Shown in pieces: positions 17,151 through 25,857 of a stretch of DNA of 64,000 nucleotides. Below the pieces are notes generated by a model, which was not told the origin of the DNA, did no database searches, and worked only from the letters and a program-made list of their open reading frames with translations. Source of the DNA: Lewinella sp038528965 (GTDB lineage Bacteria; Bacteroidota; Bacteroidia; Chitinophagales; Saprospiraceae); contig JBCBEC010000011.1 of assembly GCA_038528965.1 (NCBI GenBank), forward strand, positions 100,378-164,377, given 5' to 3'. Every line of letters starts with the position of its first letter. Positions within the stretch are counted from its first letter, which is position 1. The position numbers and the translations under genes are program-made.

Positions 17151-18890
17151 TTAGACCCCCAGGTCCTTCATGATTTGATCAATCTTACCGTCTAGCTGCG
17201 TCTCCGTTGCGGCAAAGGCAGCCGTATTGGCTAATGGCGTATTGGTGCTACAGTAGAACTTGATCTTGGGTTCCGTACCAGAAGGACGGGCAGAAATAAT
17301 ACTGCCATCTTCGGTAAAGAACTGGAGTACATTGCTCTTCGGAAAATCCAATTGATCTACTGACCCATCAACATTGGTAGAGGTGCCATTCAGATAGTCT
17401 TTGATAACACTTACCTTTGATCCACCCAATTCTTTGGGGGCATCATTGCGGTACTTCTCCATCAGTGCAGCAATTTCCTCAGCACCGCTCTTTCCTTTCT
17501 TGGTGATGGCAATGAGCTTTTCTTTGTAGCAGCCATATTCTACGTAGATGTCCAGCAGAGCATCCCAAACACTGCGGCCTTGGTCTTTGTAGTAGGCCGC
17601 CATTTCAGCAATCATGGCGCAGGATACTACTGCATCCTTATCACGTGCGTGTTCACCTACCAGCAGTCCGTAGCTTTCCTCGCCACCGGCCAAAAATGTC
17701 TTTTGCCCTTGCATGGAGGTCATGATTTTTCCTATCCACTTAAAGCCCGTTAGTGTATTGAAGCATTCTATGCCTTTAGACGCCGCCATCTTATCAATCA
17801 GGTAAGAGGTAACAATCGTCTTTACGATGTATTGCTTACCGGTGAGTTTACCACTTTCCTGCCAGGCCGTCATCACATAGTTGATCAATAATGCAGCAGT
17901 CTGATTTCCGTTCAGTAAAACGAAATCGCCCTCACCATTTTTGATAGCAATGCCCACGCGATCGGCGTCTGGATCATTAGCCATGACCAACTCTGCGTTG
18001 GTAGCCTTTGCCTGATTCAGTGCCATGGACAGCGCCTCTTCCTCTTCGGGATTAGGATATATTACCGTTGGGAAGTTGCCATCCACTACCATCTGCTCTT
18101 CCACTAGTTGTACGTTGGTGAATCCAAAACGCTCCAGCGCGGGAGGAACCAAAACACCACCGGTACCGTGGATAGGTGAAAAGACAATGGCTAAGTCATG
18201 TTGATTTTGAATAGCCTCTTTAGAAATGGATAGCTTCAAAATTGCCTCCAGGTATTTTTCGTCCATGGCTTTGCCGATGGTCTCTATCTTGTCCTCCTGG
18301 GCGGCAAACTTAATTTCGTCTACACTCTTAATCTTACGCACTTCCTCCATCACATTCACATCGTGTGGCCCGGTCAGCTGTCCACCGTCGGCACCGTAGG
18401 CTTTGTAGCCATTGTATTCTTTAGGGTTGTGCGAAGCGGTAAGCATTACGCCACTTTTGCAGCCCAGTTCACGAATGGCGAATGATAATTCCGGCGTAGG
18501 CCGTAAGCTCTCAAAGAAGTAAACGTAGATACCGTTAGCGGAAAACACCTCTGCTACTAGCCGGGCAAAAGTGTCAGAGTTATTGCGGCAATCGTAGGCA
18601 ATGGCTACTTTGATTTGCTCATTAGGATACAGCTGTAGCAGGTAATTGGCCAAACCCTGCGTGGCCATCCCGAGCGTGTATTTATTGATGCGGTTAGAAC
18701 CCACACCCATGATGCCACGAATACCACCGGTGCCAAATTCCAGGTCCTTATAAAAGGCATCGGTCAGCTCCGTATATTTTTCCGCTGCCAGCAGATCGCG
18801 AATGTGCTGTTTACTTTCTTCGTCGTAGTTACCATTGAGCCACTGATCGATATTCCCCTGTACCGTTGGTTCTAAAGCCGATGCCGACAT
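17151..18890 (-). CDS. Phospho-sugar mutase (phosphoglucomutase/phosphomannomutase)
   Basis: 579 residues, the long alpha-D-phosphohexomutase form (PgcA/PGM2-like). The phosphoserine loop is 'LTASHNPKEYNGYKAYGADG' (~149-168), the metal loop 'DPDADRVGIAI' (~297-307), the sugar-binding loop 'GGEESYG' (~396-402) and the phosphate-binding loop 'RPSGTEPKIKFY' near residue 540. It interconverts hexose 1- and 6-phosphates, feeding glycogen or cell-wall sugar nucleotides. Glc versus Man specificity cannot be settled by eye. Monocistronic; divergent from the leader of the DUF1015 gene. Confidence 0.92.
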   Translation of the reverse strand: MSASALEPTVQGNIDQWLNGNYDEESKQHIRDLLAAEKYTELTDAFYKDLEFGTGGIRGIMGVGSNRINKYTLGMATQGLANYLLQLYPNEQIKVAIAYDCRNNSDTFARLVAEVFSANGIYVYFFESLRPTPELSFAIRELGCKSGVMLTASHNPKEYNGYKAYGADGGQLTGPHDVNVMEEVRKIKSVDEIKFAAQEDKIETIGKAMDEKYLEAILKLSISKEAIQNQHDLAIVFSPIHGTGGVLVPPALERFGFTNVQLVEEQMVVDGNFPTVIYPNPEEEEALSMALNQAKATNAELVMANDPDADRVGIAIKNGEGDFVLLNGNQTAALLINYVMTAWQESGKLTGKQYIVKTIVTSYLIDKMAASKGIECFNTLTGFKWIGKIMTSMQGQKTFLAGGEESYGLLVGEHARDKDAVVSCAMIAEMAAYYKDQGRSVWDALLDIYVEYGCYKEKLIAITKKGKSGAEEIAALMEKYRNDAPKELGGSKVSVIKDYLNGTSTNVDGSVDQLDFPKSNVLQFFTEDGSIISARPSGTEPKIKFYCSTNTPLANTAAFAATETQLDGKIDQIMKDLGV

Positions 18891-18979
18891 TCCGTTTCAT
18901 TTTTTTGGTGTGAACGATGGGAGGATTACCGTAGGTAACTTCCTCAGCAGTAAAGTTACCACACCCTTCAATAAGTGCC

Positions 18980-19010
18980 TTGCATTGTGAATGAATTTTT
19001 TTTATCTTTA
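18980..19010 (+). promoter_or_regulatory. Bacteroidota-type promoter
   Basis: TTG (18980-18982), 20-nt spacer, TATCTTTA (19003-19010), close to TTG-N19/20-TAnnTTTG. Transcription would start near 19015 and run into the hairpin at 19134. Confidence 0.55.
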
Positions 19011-19014
19011 CAAC

Positions 19015-19167
19015 AATATAATTCTACTGCACCCGTTTATGAGGTGTAGTTAAATAAAAAACCAGTCGATCCAAACTTTACATCATCATCAGGATCGTCA
19101 AAGAATAATAACTGGGGTTTAGTTTTCTATTGTGAAAGTGCGGTTACTACTGCACTTTCTTTTTTTT
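19015..19167 (+). ncRNA. Candidate small RNA or leader attenuator
   Basis: A good promoter upstream and a strong terminator at the end define a ~150-nt transcript with no plausible coding frame. An internal hairpin forms between CTACTGCACC near 19025 and GGTGTAG near 19044. It precedes the DUF1015 gene on the same strand. It is either a free-standing RNA or a leader whose terminator controls read-through. I do not recognise it as a known riboswitch class. Confidence 0.4.
19134..19167 (+). terminator. Intrinsic terminator between divergent promoter and DUF1015 gene
   Basis: Perfect 8-bp stem GAAAGTGC (19134-19141) / GCACTTTC (19152-19159) with a 10-nt loop, followed by eight T residues. No plus-strand gene ends upstream, so it must end a non-coding transcript. 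Confidence 0.85.
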
Positions 19168-19243
19168 ATCTTGCCTGCCACCACAATGTCCATTGCGGAG
19201 GCTAATCCAACGACTGGAATCTCTGCTGCCAAATAAAACCAAG

Positions 19244-20368
19244 ATGGTTGTTCGCCCTTTTGCTGCTGTACTTTCTAGGCCCAAGCAGATTCCTGACTAC
19301 CCTTCCTTCCTGGATCAAGTGAAGGAAAAATTCACCACTTTCCGAGATCAAAAGTATTTCTCGGCCTCCCGGCCAGCTGCCATGTACGTTTATCAAGTCA
19401 TTGAGGGGGGACAATCTCGCACCGGCCTCATTGCTGCAGTATCTATTCAAGATTATTTAGAAGAAAGGGTAAAACGCCACGAGCATACGCTGGTAGCGAA
19501 GGAGGTGAAGCAGGCGGAGCTCTTATTGCAGCGCCAAGCTGTCGTTAAACCCGTTTTATTAGCCCACCGGCATCATCAGGCGCTGGCCGATTTATTAGCC
19601 AGTTATACCAATCAGCATTCCCCCGTCCAGGAATTACACCTACAATCTCCGGATGAAACGCACCGGCTTTGGGCCATTAGTGATCTGGAGGAGATAGAGT
19701 TGATTCAATATTATTTCGGTCGCTATATCCTCAATACTTACATCGCGGATGGTCACCACCGATTCAGTGCCATTGCCCGCCTCTACCAGCAAAGAGAAGC
19801 CAGCCAGGAACATAATCCTTACGGTTATTTAATGTGTGCCTTGTTTCCCGAAACAGCTTTGCAGATTCATAACTTCAATCGCGCGGTGAAAGGCCTAAGT
19901 GATGGTCGAAGTGCATTGTCTTTTATGGCTTCCCTATCTCGCTTCTTCAACATCAACCCTTTAGCGGAAGCACGTGAACCATTGCGTTCTCACGAAATGA
20001 CTATGCTGTTACAGGGGGAGTGGTTTAGTTTACGCTGGCGCGAGAAAACGCTCCAACAAAACTCGGCGGCTGGCCTGCCTACACTGGACGTTTCGATGCT
20101 CAATTACTATGTCCTGCAGGAAGTTTTGGGTTTCACTGATATTCGCAATGACAAGCGCATCAAATACATTGAAGGGCCACGTGGATTAGCGGCTCTAGTC
20201 GAAGCCTGTGAAAATAAACCGGTGGTTGCCTTTTGTTTGCACCCCCTTGGTTGGGACTCCTTCTTTCGAGTTATTGATCACGGCTTGGTATTACCACCCA
20301 AGAGTACCTGGTTTGAGCCTCGTATGCGCAACGGTATTGTAGTACAAATGATCGCTGCTCAAGAATAA
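19244..20368 (+). CDS. DUF1015 family protein
   Basis: 374 residues from the ATG at 19244 ('MVVRPFAAVLSRP'), which matches how the family starts; an upstream TTG at 19193 would add 17 unrelated residues. Family hallmarks include 'YVYQVIEGGQSRTGLIAAVSIQDYLE' (~47-72), 'HEHTLVAKEVKQAEL', 'YIADGHHRFSAIARL' with its conserved D-G-H-H-R block, and 'LDVSMLNYYVLQEVLGF'. DUF1015 proteins are widespread, often near serine biosynthesis genes, and the DGHHR motif suggests nucleotide or kinase-like chemistry, but the role is not established. Here it stands alone. Confidence 0.88.
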   Translation: MVVRPFAAVLSRPKQIPDYPSFLDQVKEKFTTFRDQKYFSASRPAAMYVYQVIEGGQSRTGLIAAVSIQDYLEERVKRHEHTLVAKEVKQAELLLQRQAVVKPVLLAHRHHQALADLLASYTNQHSPVQELHLQSPDETHRLWAISDLEEIELIQYYFGRYILNTYIADGHHRFSAIARLYQQREASQEHNPYGYLMCALFPETALQIHNFNRAVKGLSDGRSALSFMASLSRFFNINPLAEAREPLRSHEMTMLLQGEWFSLRWREKTLQQNSAAGLPTLDVSMLNYYVLQEVLGFTDIRNDKRIKYIEGPRGLAALVEACENKPVVAFCLHPLGWDSFFRVIDHGLVLPPKSTWFEPRMRNGIVVQMIAAQE

Positions 20369-20476
20369 TCAGAATCTATCAGAACAATGTAAAGCCTTCC
20401 CTTATTCCGAAGGCAATTTCTTTTCCCGCTTCATTATAGGCTGTAGCCTCCGCCACAAACATACTCTTTGGTAATC

Positions 20477-23400
20477 TTAGAAGTTCGTTCCGAGGTTAAC
20501 GTTGATTAAACCAGACTCTTCTTCAGAAAACCCTAGGAGTACGCTCAAGGTATAGGAGCGGCTCAGCGGGACAATGTAGAACCCACCACCGTAGGACTGC
20601 TTAAAAGATTCCTGAGTATCCGCAGCGGGGTCTTGTACAAAACCACTATCGTAAAAGGCCCTAAAACCGAGTACTACCGGTAGCAGGGTATTGCGCCACA
20701 AAGCGACCGGAGCTCGAAACTCGAGGTTATAATAGAAATAACCCTCTCCAGTAAAGCGGAAGTTTTGGTAGCCACGTAGTCCTTCGTTCATCCCCAAATT
20801 AGGCAGCCGATAGAACGGCGTTTCTCCCTGCGTATCCGCCCAACCCACCCGAGTAGCCAGGGTAATGGGATATCGACGTGTACTGAAAAAGAATTCCGCC
20901 GCTAGCTTGCTCACACCAAATTCTACATCGCTGCCGTAGCCCAACTGTTGACTAGCCAGAAAACGGAAACCGCGCGAAGGGAATACCGGATGATCCCGAA
21001 AATCAAGCTCCAAGCTGGGGTGCAGATAAGCCCAACTCAGCGCTCCCGTACCAAAGAATGAATCATTCCCTTCTAGAATAGTACCCTCGGTGTCAGTGGT
21101 CAAATTATCCTCGTACCCCAGGCGTAGCTGGAACGAGCTGCGCTGCCGGAAGATGCGGCGTAAAGCGACTTCGCCCTGGTACCGTTGTAGGCTCACCAGA
21201 TAAAAGTTATCGTCAAAAGCTGCTTCGTCTTTCAAGGTGTTATTACCAATACCGAAGAAGAAATTATAGAAGGCGGGGCGCTCTACCTGGGCCATAGCTA
21301 GCACATCCCATTTGTGGAGCACATGATGCCAGTCGCCCTCGTAAGAAAGATTAAAGTTTCCTAAGGTACTAATGGAACCTTGTACCCGATGTTTGCTGCT
21401 ATAGTCTCTACGGGTAAAACTGCGTCGGGTGAATTGTGCACCTCCTCCGAAAGATACACCCGCAAAGGTGTTAAATCCAAGTGATGCTATCGGAAGGTAG
21501 GTATTATATTCGTAGGCGTCGCGATGGTAGTAGTACAATTCGTCACGCCAGTTATCCACGCGTTTACCGCCACTTTGGAGTTGCACCTCGGCCTTGGGCG
21601 ACTTCTCATACACCCAAGTGTGTCGCCGCTTTTGCTGGATATCCGAATTATCAGTAATCCGATCTCTGCCCGGGCCACCAATGATGCGTATTGGTATGGC
21701 GTCATTGGCCTCACCCTGAATATCAAAGACATCTGCTTCTCCGAGACCGTAAATCCGAATTTCCTTGGTCTCTTCGGCAAGAAAAGTCCGGTCGTAAAGA
21801 ACGCGTCCTTTTTGATCACCTTTAGGATCAATAATCTGGATATGAGTACTGCCGTCTTCCTTACGGAGAATATCGAATTGCTCTTCCTTATTCGTTCCTA
21901 CTACATCCACGTAGCGGGCGTGGAGTTCATAGTATTCCTCTGCGTAGGCTGTGAGTTTATCCAGTCTGGTCTTGAGTTTTTCGCTAATGATCGCACCGGA
22001 AATGGGCTGTACCTCCTTCGGTAAGCTAGCAATGGCGGTATCAATTTTTCCTTCCGATAATTGTTCTTGCAGGTATTGGGCTTCCGCCAAAAAGTCTTTC
22101 CGCTCCAGGGGGCTCAAGAGCAACCGGTCCATGTGGCGTGCTTGAAAGGTGAGGGAGCGAATATTGGGATCTTTAAAACCGAAGTTTTCCAGATTGGGAA
22201 CCGCCCATTGCCGGCTGGCCAACCAGGGAAAGAAACCATCCAGTTTGGAAAAAGCATGATCCCGATCTCTGGGAATTGGGCGAATAATCTCCTGGCCGTT
22301 ATCCTGTTTAAAGCCTGCCCATTTCCAGTTGTCCTCGTGTTTACTCCAATCGCCAATAAGGATGTCAAACAGGCGTGCGCGCGCAAATTCGTGAGCATCA
22401 ATACTGAGGTCCTGATCGTCATAACGTTCATCGAAGAGCTCAAAGCTTTTGTAAATATCATCGGCTCCAAAGGTGCCGGGCCGTGTTTTATTTTTTCCTT
22501 TAGGTCGCACCTCCAACATACCCAGCATGCCACCAAACTGATCGCGGAAGCGGCTCAGCCGTGGGATATCTCCCAAAACATAGAGCTCGGGCTGCGCGTG
22601 CAGAATATCTACCTCGTCCAGTAAACGCGATACCGGCATGGCGCCGTAAGGATGCTGTGAACTGGTTTGATCACGGGTGATGTAGGCAATAATCGTATTA
22701 CGTAATTCAAGATTGAGGGTTCCGGCAGGATCTTTATCCACGGAGCGGAATACAAAGGAACGTCCATCCTCCGCCCGCAGTTTTACCGATTTGGTTTGTC
22801 GTCCTCCTCCACGCTTGGTAGGGGAGAGGCCACCGTAGATGGTATCCAGATCAAGTAAAGGAACCCGGACTGGTTCGGTCCAACTGCTGCGGTAGTGATC
22901 GCCGAAAAAGAAGCGCCTGCTAGCGCCCACTTCGTATTGTGACCCTCCAACAACTAGTGTGTCTACCGGGAGCACCGGCTTGATCAAACGTGCGGGGTCT
23001 ACTTCTTTAAGACAGGGCTGGTAGTTGGGGTTAGGTGGCGTGCTGGCATTCTCCACTGGAATACAAGGCTGGTCGAAAAGCATTAACCTCCGGCTCAGGG
23101 CGATACCCTCTTGGCTTACTTCATTAAAAGTGTACGTCACTCGACCATCAGCCTGAAGGTCAATCACACTAAAGCCCGCCTCTTGGGCGGCGAAAATTGC
23201 GGGTTTGTGCTGAGCCACCCATTGTGCTTGACTTGGTGCTCCGCTGTTGATTAAATAATTATTGCGGTACTCCAGCACTTGCTGATTTGGTTCGTGGCTA
23301 CTCAAAAAAAGGAGTCCTTCGTGCTGATAAGTCAGATCAGTAAGCGCTTTGCCGAAGGGGGCGAATTGAGCGTTGTGGATCTCTTCCGGTCGACCAATGT

Positions 23401-24124
23401 TTTGCCGATAGGCAGTTTGAATCCCTCCCCAAAGCGGTGGAAAGAGATAATCGCTGACGGGAAATTCTCCTCCGTAGCGTCCTTGGGAAGCAAAGGGGTA
23501 ATGTCCCGCAATTATGATGTTCTTGTCCAGGTTTTCCTCTACGGCATCGTTCAATTCCTCAAGGATAATGGCGGGTTCGGCAAACTCACAGTCAGCATCA
23601 GCGGGCAGTGGTTTGCGAAAAGGATGATTCCACCATTGAGTATTGAGTAGGAGTACTAAGGTTGATGATGATAGCTCAAGCATCTCTGGCCCTGGGCAGC
23701 CAGACGGACTGGACCAATGCAAATTCTCCAGTTCCAACTCTTCCAGAAAATCTTCCAATGCTCGTACTGCAGCCCAACCTTGCCGGCCACTCTGATCCCA
23801 ATCACGGTCACCAGGAAGGAGATAATAGTGAACCTCGGGGGTAGCTTGGATTAAATTGATGAGAGGGGTCAAAGGGGTAAATGCATCCGCTTGCTTGGCA
23901 AGAATATCTTGCCCATCTTTCACGTAATCGCCCGTCAGTAGAACAGTGGTGGAAACCTGGCTTGAGCTCAGGTATCCCTGTAGGGCACTGAAAAAGGTAG
24001 GTGAAGCATCAGCGGTATTACCCAAAGTAACAATCCGCTCCTGCGCTCCTAATAATCCGGGGGTATATAGGAGTAATAACAGAAGGTGGGTGGTTACAAC
24101 AGAGCGAGTGATAGCTTGAAACAT
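20477..24124 (-). CDS. Surface protein: calcineurin-like phosphoesterase, CotH-like middle domain, Omp85-type barrel
   Basis: 1215 residues with a signal peptide (1-27, 'LLGAQ'). Residues ~30-330 show metallophosphoesterase motifs: 'LLTGDYVKDG', 'YLLPGDRDWDQ', 'IIIAGHYPF', and a late 'LSSHEPNQ'. Residues ~420-860 are a separate domain. 'IGDWSKHEDNWKW' (~591-603) and 'RDRDHAF' (~618-624) recall the D-x-x-x-H-x-x-N and D-x-D-x-A-F motifs of CotH/Fam20-type secretory kinases. The last ~350 residues are a beta-barrel of surface antigen D15/Omp85 type ('FPSRGFRFLASQQLGYG', 'GLRGYQNFRFTGEGYFYYNLEFR') ending in Phe. It is likely an outer-membrane protein with exposed enzymatic domains; substrates are unknown. 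Confidence 0.85.
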   Translation of the reverse strand: MFQAITRSVVTTHLLLLLLYTPGLLGAQERIVTLGNTADASPTFFSALQGYLSSSQVSTTVLLTGDYVKDGQDILAKQADAFTPLTPLINLIQATPEVHYYLLPGDRDWDQSGRQGWAAVRALEDFLEELELENLHWSSPSGCPGPEMLELSSSTLVLLLNTQWWNHPFRKPLPADADCEFAEPAIILEELNDAVEENLDKNIIIAGHYPFASQGRYGGEFPVSDYLFPPLWGGIQTAYRQNIGRPEEIHNAQFAPFGKALTDLTYQHEGLLFLSSHEPNQQVLEYRNNYLINSGAPSQAQWVAQHKPAIFAAQEAGFSVIDLQADGRVTYTFNEVSQEGIALSRRLMLFDQPCIPVENASTPPNPNYQPCLKEVDPARLIKPVLPVDTLVVGGSQYEVGASRRFFFGDHYRSSWTEPVRVPLLDLDTIYGGLSPTKRGGGRQTKSVKLRAEDGRSFVFRSVDKDPAGTLNLELRNTIIAYITRDQTSSQHPYGAMPVSRLLDEVDILHAQPELYVLGDIPRLSRFRDQFGGMLGMLEVRPKGKNKTRPGTFGADDIYKSFELFDERYDDQDLSIDAHEFARARLFDILIGDWSKHEDNWKWAGFKQDNGQEIIRPIPRDRDHAFSKLDGFFPWLASRQWAVPNLENFGFKDPNIRSLTFQARHMDRLLLSPLERKDFLAEAQYLQEQLSEGKIDTAIASLPKEVQPISGAIISEKLKTRLDKLTAYAEEYYELHARYVDVVGTNKEEQFDILRKEDGSTHIQIIDPKGDQKGRVLYDRTFLAEETKEIRIYGLGEADVFDIQGEANDAIPIRIIGGPGRDRITDNSDIQQKRRHTWVYEKSPKAEVQLQSGGKRVDNWRDELYYYHRDAYEYNTYLPIASLGFNTFAGVSFGGGAQFTRRSFTRRDYSSKHRVQGSISTLGNFNLSYEGDWHHVLHKWDVLAMAQVERPAFYNFFFGIGNNTLKDEAAFDDNFYLVSLQRYQGEVALRRIFRQRSSFQLRLGYEDNLTTDTEGTILEGNDSFFGTGALSWAYLHPSLELDFRDHPVFPSRGFRFLASQQLGYGSDVEFGVSKLAAEFFFSTRRYPITLATRVGWADTQGETPFYRLPNLGMNEGLRGYQNFRFTGEGYFYYNLEFRAPVALWRNTLLPVVLGFRAFYDSGFVQDPAADTQESFKQSYGGGFYIVPLSRSYTLSVLLGFSEEESGLINVNLGTNF

Positions 24125-24269
24125 AATCTAATGTACTAAGGTATGTCTGGCTCAAGGTAAAGAAATGATGGATTGCTTACTTTTTTCTCCTAGAAGGTCG
24201 CGCTGATACCACTGCTCAGGAATAATGCCCGTTGAGTCAACCTATTTCGATGCTGAGTTGGTTTTCTTT

Positions 24270-24294
24270 TTGGGGTGAATAAAACCTATCTTTG
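24270..24294 (+). promoter_or_regulatory. Promoter of the thiolase gene
   Basis: Perfect -7 box TATCTTTG at 24287-24294, 39 nt before the thiolase ATG. A TTG at 24270-24272 is closer than usual (14 nt), so the -33 element may instead be the T-rich run at 24262-24270. Confidence 0.55.
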
Positions 24295-24332
24295 CCGCCC
24301 CAAATTGAATCTAACCAAAATACCAAACCAAC

Positions 24333-25511
24333 ATGCAAGAAGTATATATCGTCGCGGCCCTGCGAACACCACTCGGAAGCTTTGGCGGCGTACTGTCCAG
24401 CATTGCTGCTCCGGAGCTTGGCGCAACGGCGATCAAAGGCGCCCTGGAGGCGGCCGGACTTACCGCAGAACAAGTAGAGGAAGTTTACTTTGGCAACGTT
24501 TGTAGTGCCAATTTAGGTCAAGCCCCCGCACGACAAGCCGCCCTCAAGGCTGGTATTCCGATCAGCGTACCTTGTACTACCGTAAATAAAGTTTGTTCCT
24601 CAGGTATCAAGTCGGTGATGATTGGCGCGCAAGCTATCATGACCGGGCAGCAAGATATCGTTGTGGCCGGAGGTATGGAAAGTATGTCTAATGTGCCGTA
24701 TTATGTACCTAATGCACGTTGGGGAAGTAAATACGGCGACCGTACCTTAGTGGATGGTCTGGCAAAAGATGGCCTCACTGATGCCTACGACGGGCAAGCG
24801 ATGGGTATTTGTGCCGATGCCACGGCCGAGAAGTATAACATCAGCCGGGAAACGCAAGACGAATATGCCATCTCAAGCTATAAGCGTGCAGCGGAGGCTA
24901 CCAGCCAAGGCTGGTTTAAAGATGAGATCGTACCCGTAGCTGTTCCCCAACGCAAGGGCGACCCTGTAATGGTGACAGAAGATGAGGAGTACAAGCGAGT
25001 GAAGTTTGAGAAGATTCCTAATCTCCGTGCGGCCTTTACCAAAGGTGGTACGGTTACCGCAGCTAACGCATCCACCATCAACGATGGAGCTTCCGCTATT
25101 ATCCTGGTGAGTAAACGTAAGGCAGAAGAATTAGGCCTCAAGCCTTTGGCTAAAATCGTTGCCTTTGCGGATGCCGCACAGGAGCCACAATGGTTTACTA
25201 CTGCTCCTACTATTGCCGCACCACGTGCGCTGGAAAGAGCAGGAATGACTTTTGATGATGTCGATTACTACGAAGTCAACGAGGCATTTTCGGTGGTGAG
25301 TCTCGCTTTTGCTCAGGAGCTTAATGTAGACCGGGAAAAAATGAATGTATTTGGTGGCTCAGTATCCATCGGACACCCACTGGGTGCTTCCGGGGCTCGG
25401 ATTTTGACCACGCTGAACAACGTATTGAGTCATAAAGACGCAACTGTTGGTATGGCTGCTATTTGCAATGGTGGAGGCGGTGCATCTGCTCTAATCATTG
25501 AAAAAGTATAG
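24333..25511 (+). CDS. Acetyl-CoA C-acyltransferase (thiolase)
   Basis: 392 residues, the standard thiolase length. The acyl-accepting Cys88 lies in 'VNKVCSSGIKSV', the catalytic His in 'GHPLGASGAR' (~349) and the second Cys in 'AICNGGGGASALI' (~379). Such enzymes either condense two acetyl-CoA to acetoacetyl-CoA or cleave 3-ketoacyl-CoA. Closest in style to acetoacetyl-CoA thiolases (AtoB/PhaA type), but specificity cannot be proven here. Monocistronic, with its own promoter and a hairpin after the stop. It could serve phenylacetate/fatty-acid breakdown with the hydroxyacyl-CoA dehydrogenase at 61.2 kb. Confidence 0.93.
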   Translation: MQEVYIVAALRTPLGSFGGVLSSIAAPELGATAIKGALEAAGLTAEQVEEVYFGNVCSANLGQAPARQAALKAGIPISVPCTTVNKVCSSGIKSVMIGAQAIMTGQQDIVVAGGMESMSNVPYYVPNARWGSKYGDRTLVDGLAKDGLTDAYDGQAMGICADATAEKYNISRETQDEYAISSYKRAAEATSQGWFKDEIVPVAVPQRKGDPVMVTEDEEYKRVKFEKIPNLRAAFTKGGTVTAANASTINDGASAIILVSKRKAEELGLKPLAKIVAFADAAQEPQWFTTAPTIAAPRALERAGMTFDDVDYYEVNEAFSVVSLAFAQELNVDREKMNVFGGSVSIGHPLGASGARILTTLNNVLSHKDATVGMAAICNGGGGASALIIEKV

Positions 25512-25531
25512 TGATTTTAACAATAAAGTGG

Positions 25532-25563
25532 CGATTTTCAGCAACTTACGAAGCTGAAAATCG
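25532..25563 (+). terminator. Hairpin after the thiolase gene
   Basis: Perfect 11-bp stem CGATTTTCAGC (25532-25542) / GCTGAAAATCG (25553-25563), 10-nt loop, followed by the T-rich TTTGCTTTATGCTTTTA. It begins 20 nt after the stop codon. Confidence 0.75.
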
Positions 25564-25857
25564 TTTGCTTTATGCTTTTATCTTGAAAACCAAAAAACAG
25601 CAGGAAGTCATGTTTTTTAACTTTTTTGATTACAAATTGAGTTGATTTCCATGATTTGGTACAGTGAGTTTTCCACATTTTGGTTAAAATTGTTGGAAAC
25701 TTGCCATGATGATGTACATTTGCTGCAGCCACTTGAAACGACACCCCTGATTTGTATCGAGCCAATTCGCTAAAAGAGCTTTGAGAAATTACAATTTTGC
25801 CCCTAGAAACTAGAATGAAACTGCGAATGGCTATTTGTTGGCTAATTGCAAACACTT
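25564..25857. other. Intergenic region between thiolase and M23 peptidase genes
   Basis: AT-rich; contains the peptidase promoter at 25693-25722. A minus-strand frame (25538-25855) is open but its basic, low-complexity product and its overlap with the terminator and promoter argue against a gene. Confidence 0.5.
25693..25722 (+). promoter_or_regulatory. Consensus Bacteroidota promoter for the M23 peptidase
   Basis: TTG (25693-25695), exactly 19 nt, then TACATTTG (25715-25722): a full match to the phylum's housekeeping promoter. The leader to the ATG at 25858 is ~130 nt. Confidence 0.75.

Noticed and set aside
25538..25855. 105-codon minus-strand frame between thiolase and M23 peptidase
   Set aside because: It overlaps a terminator and a full consensus promoter, and its product is basic, low-complexity and without domain features.
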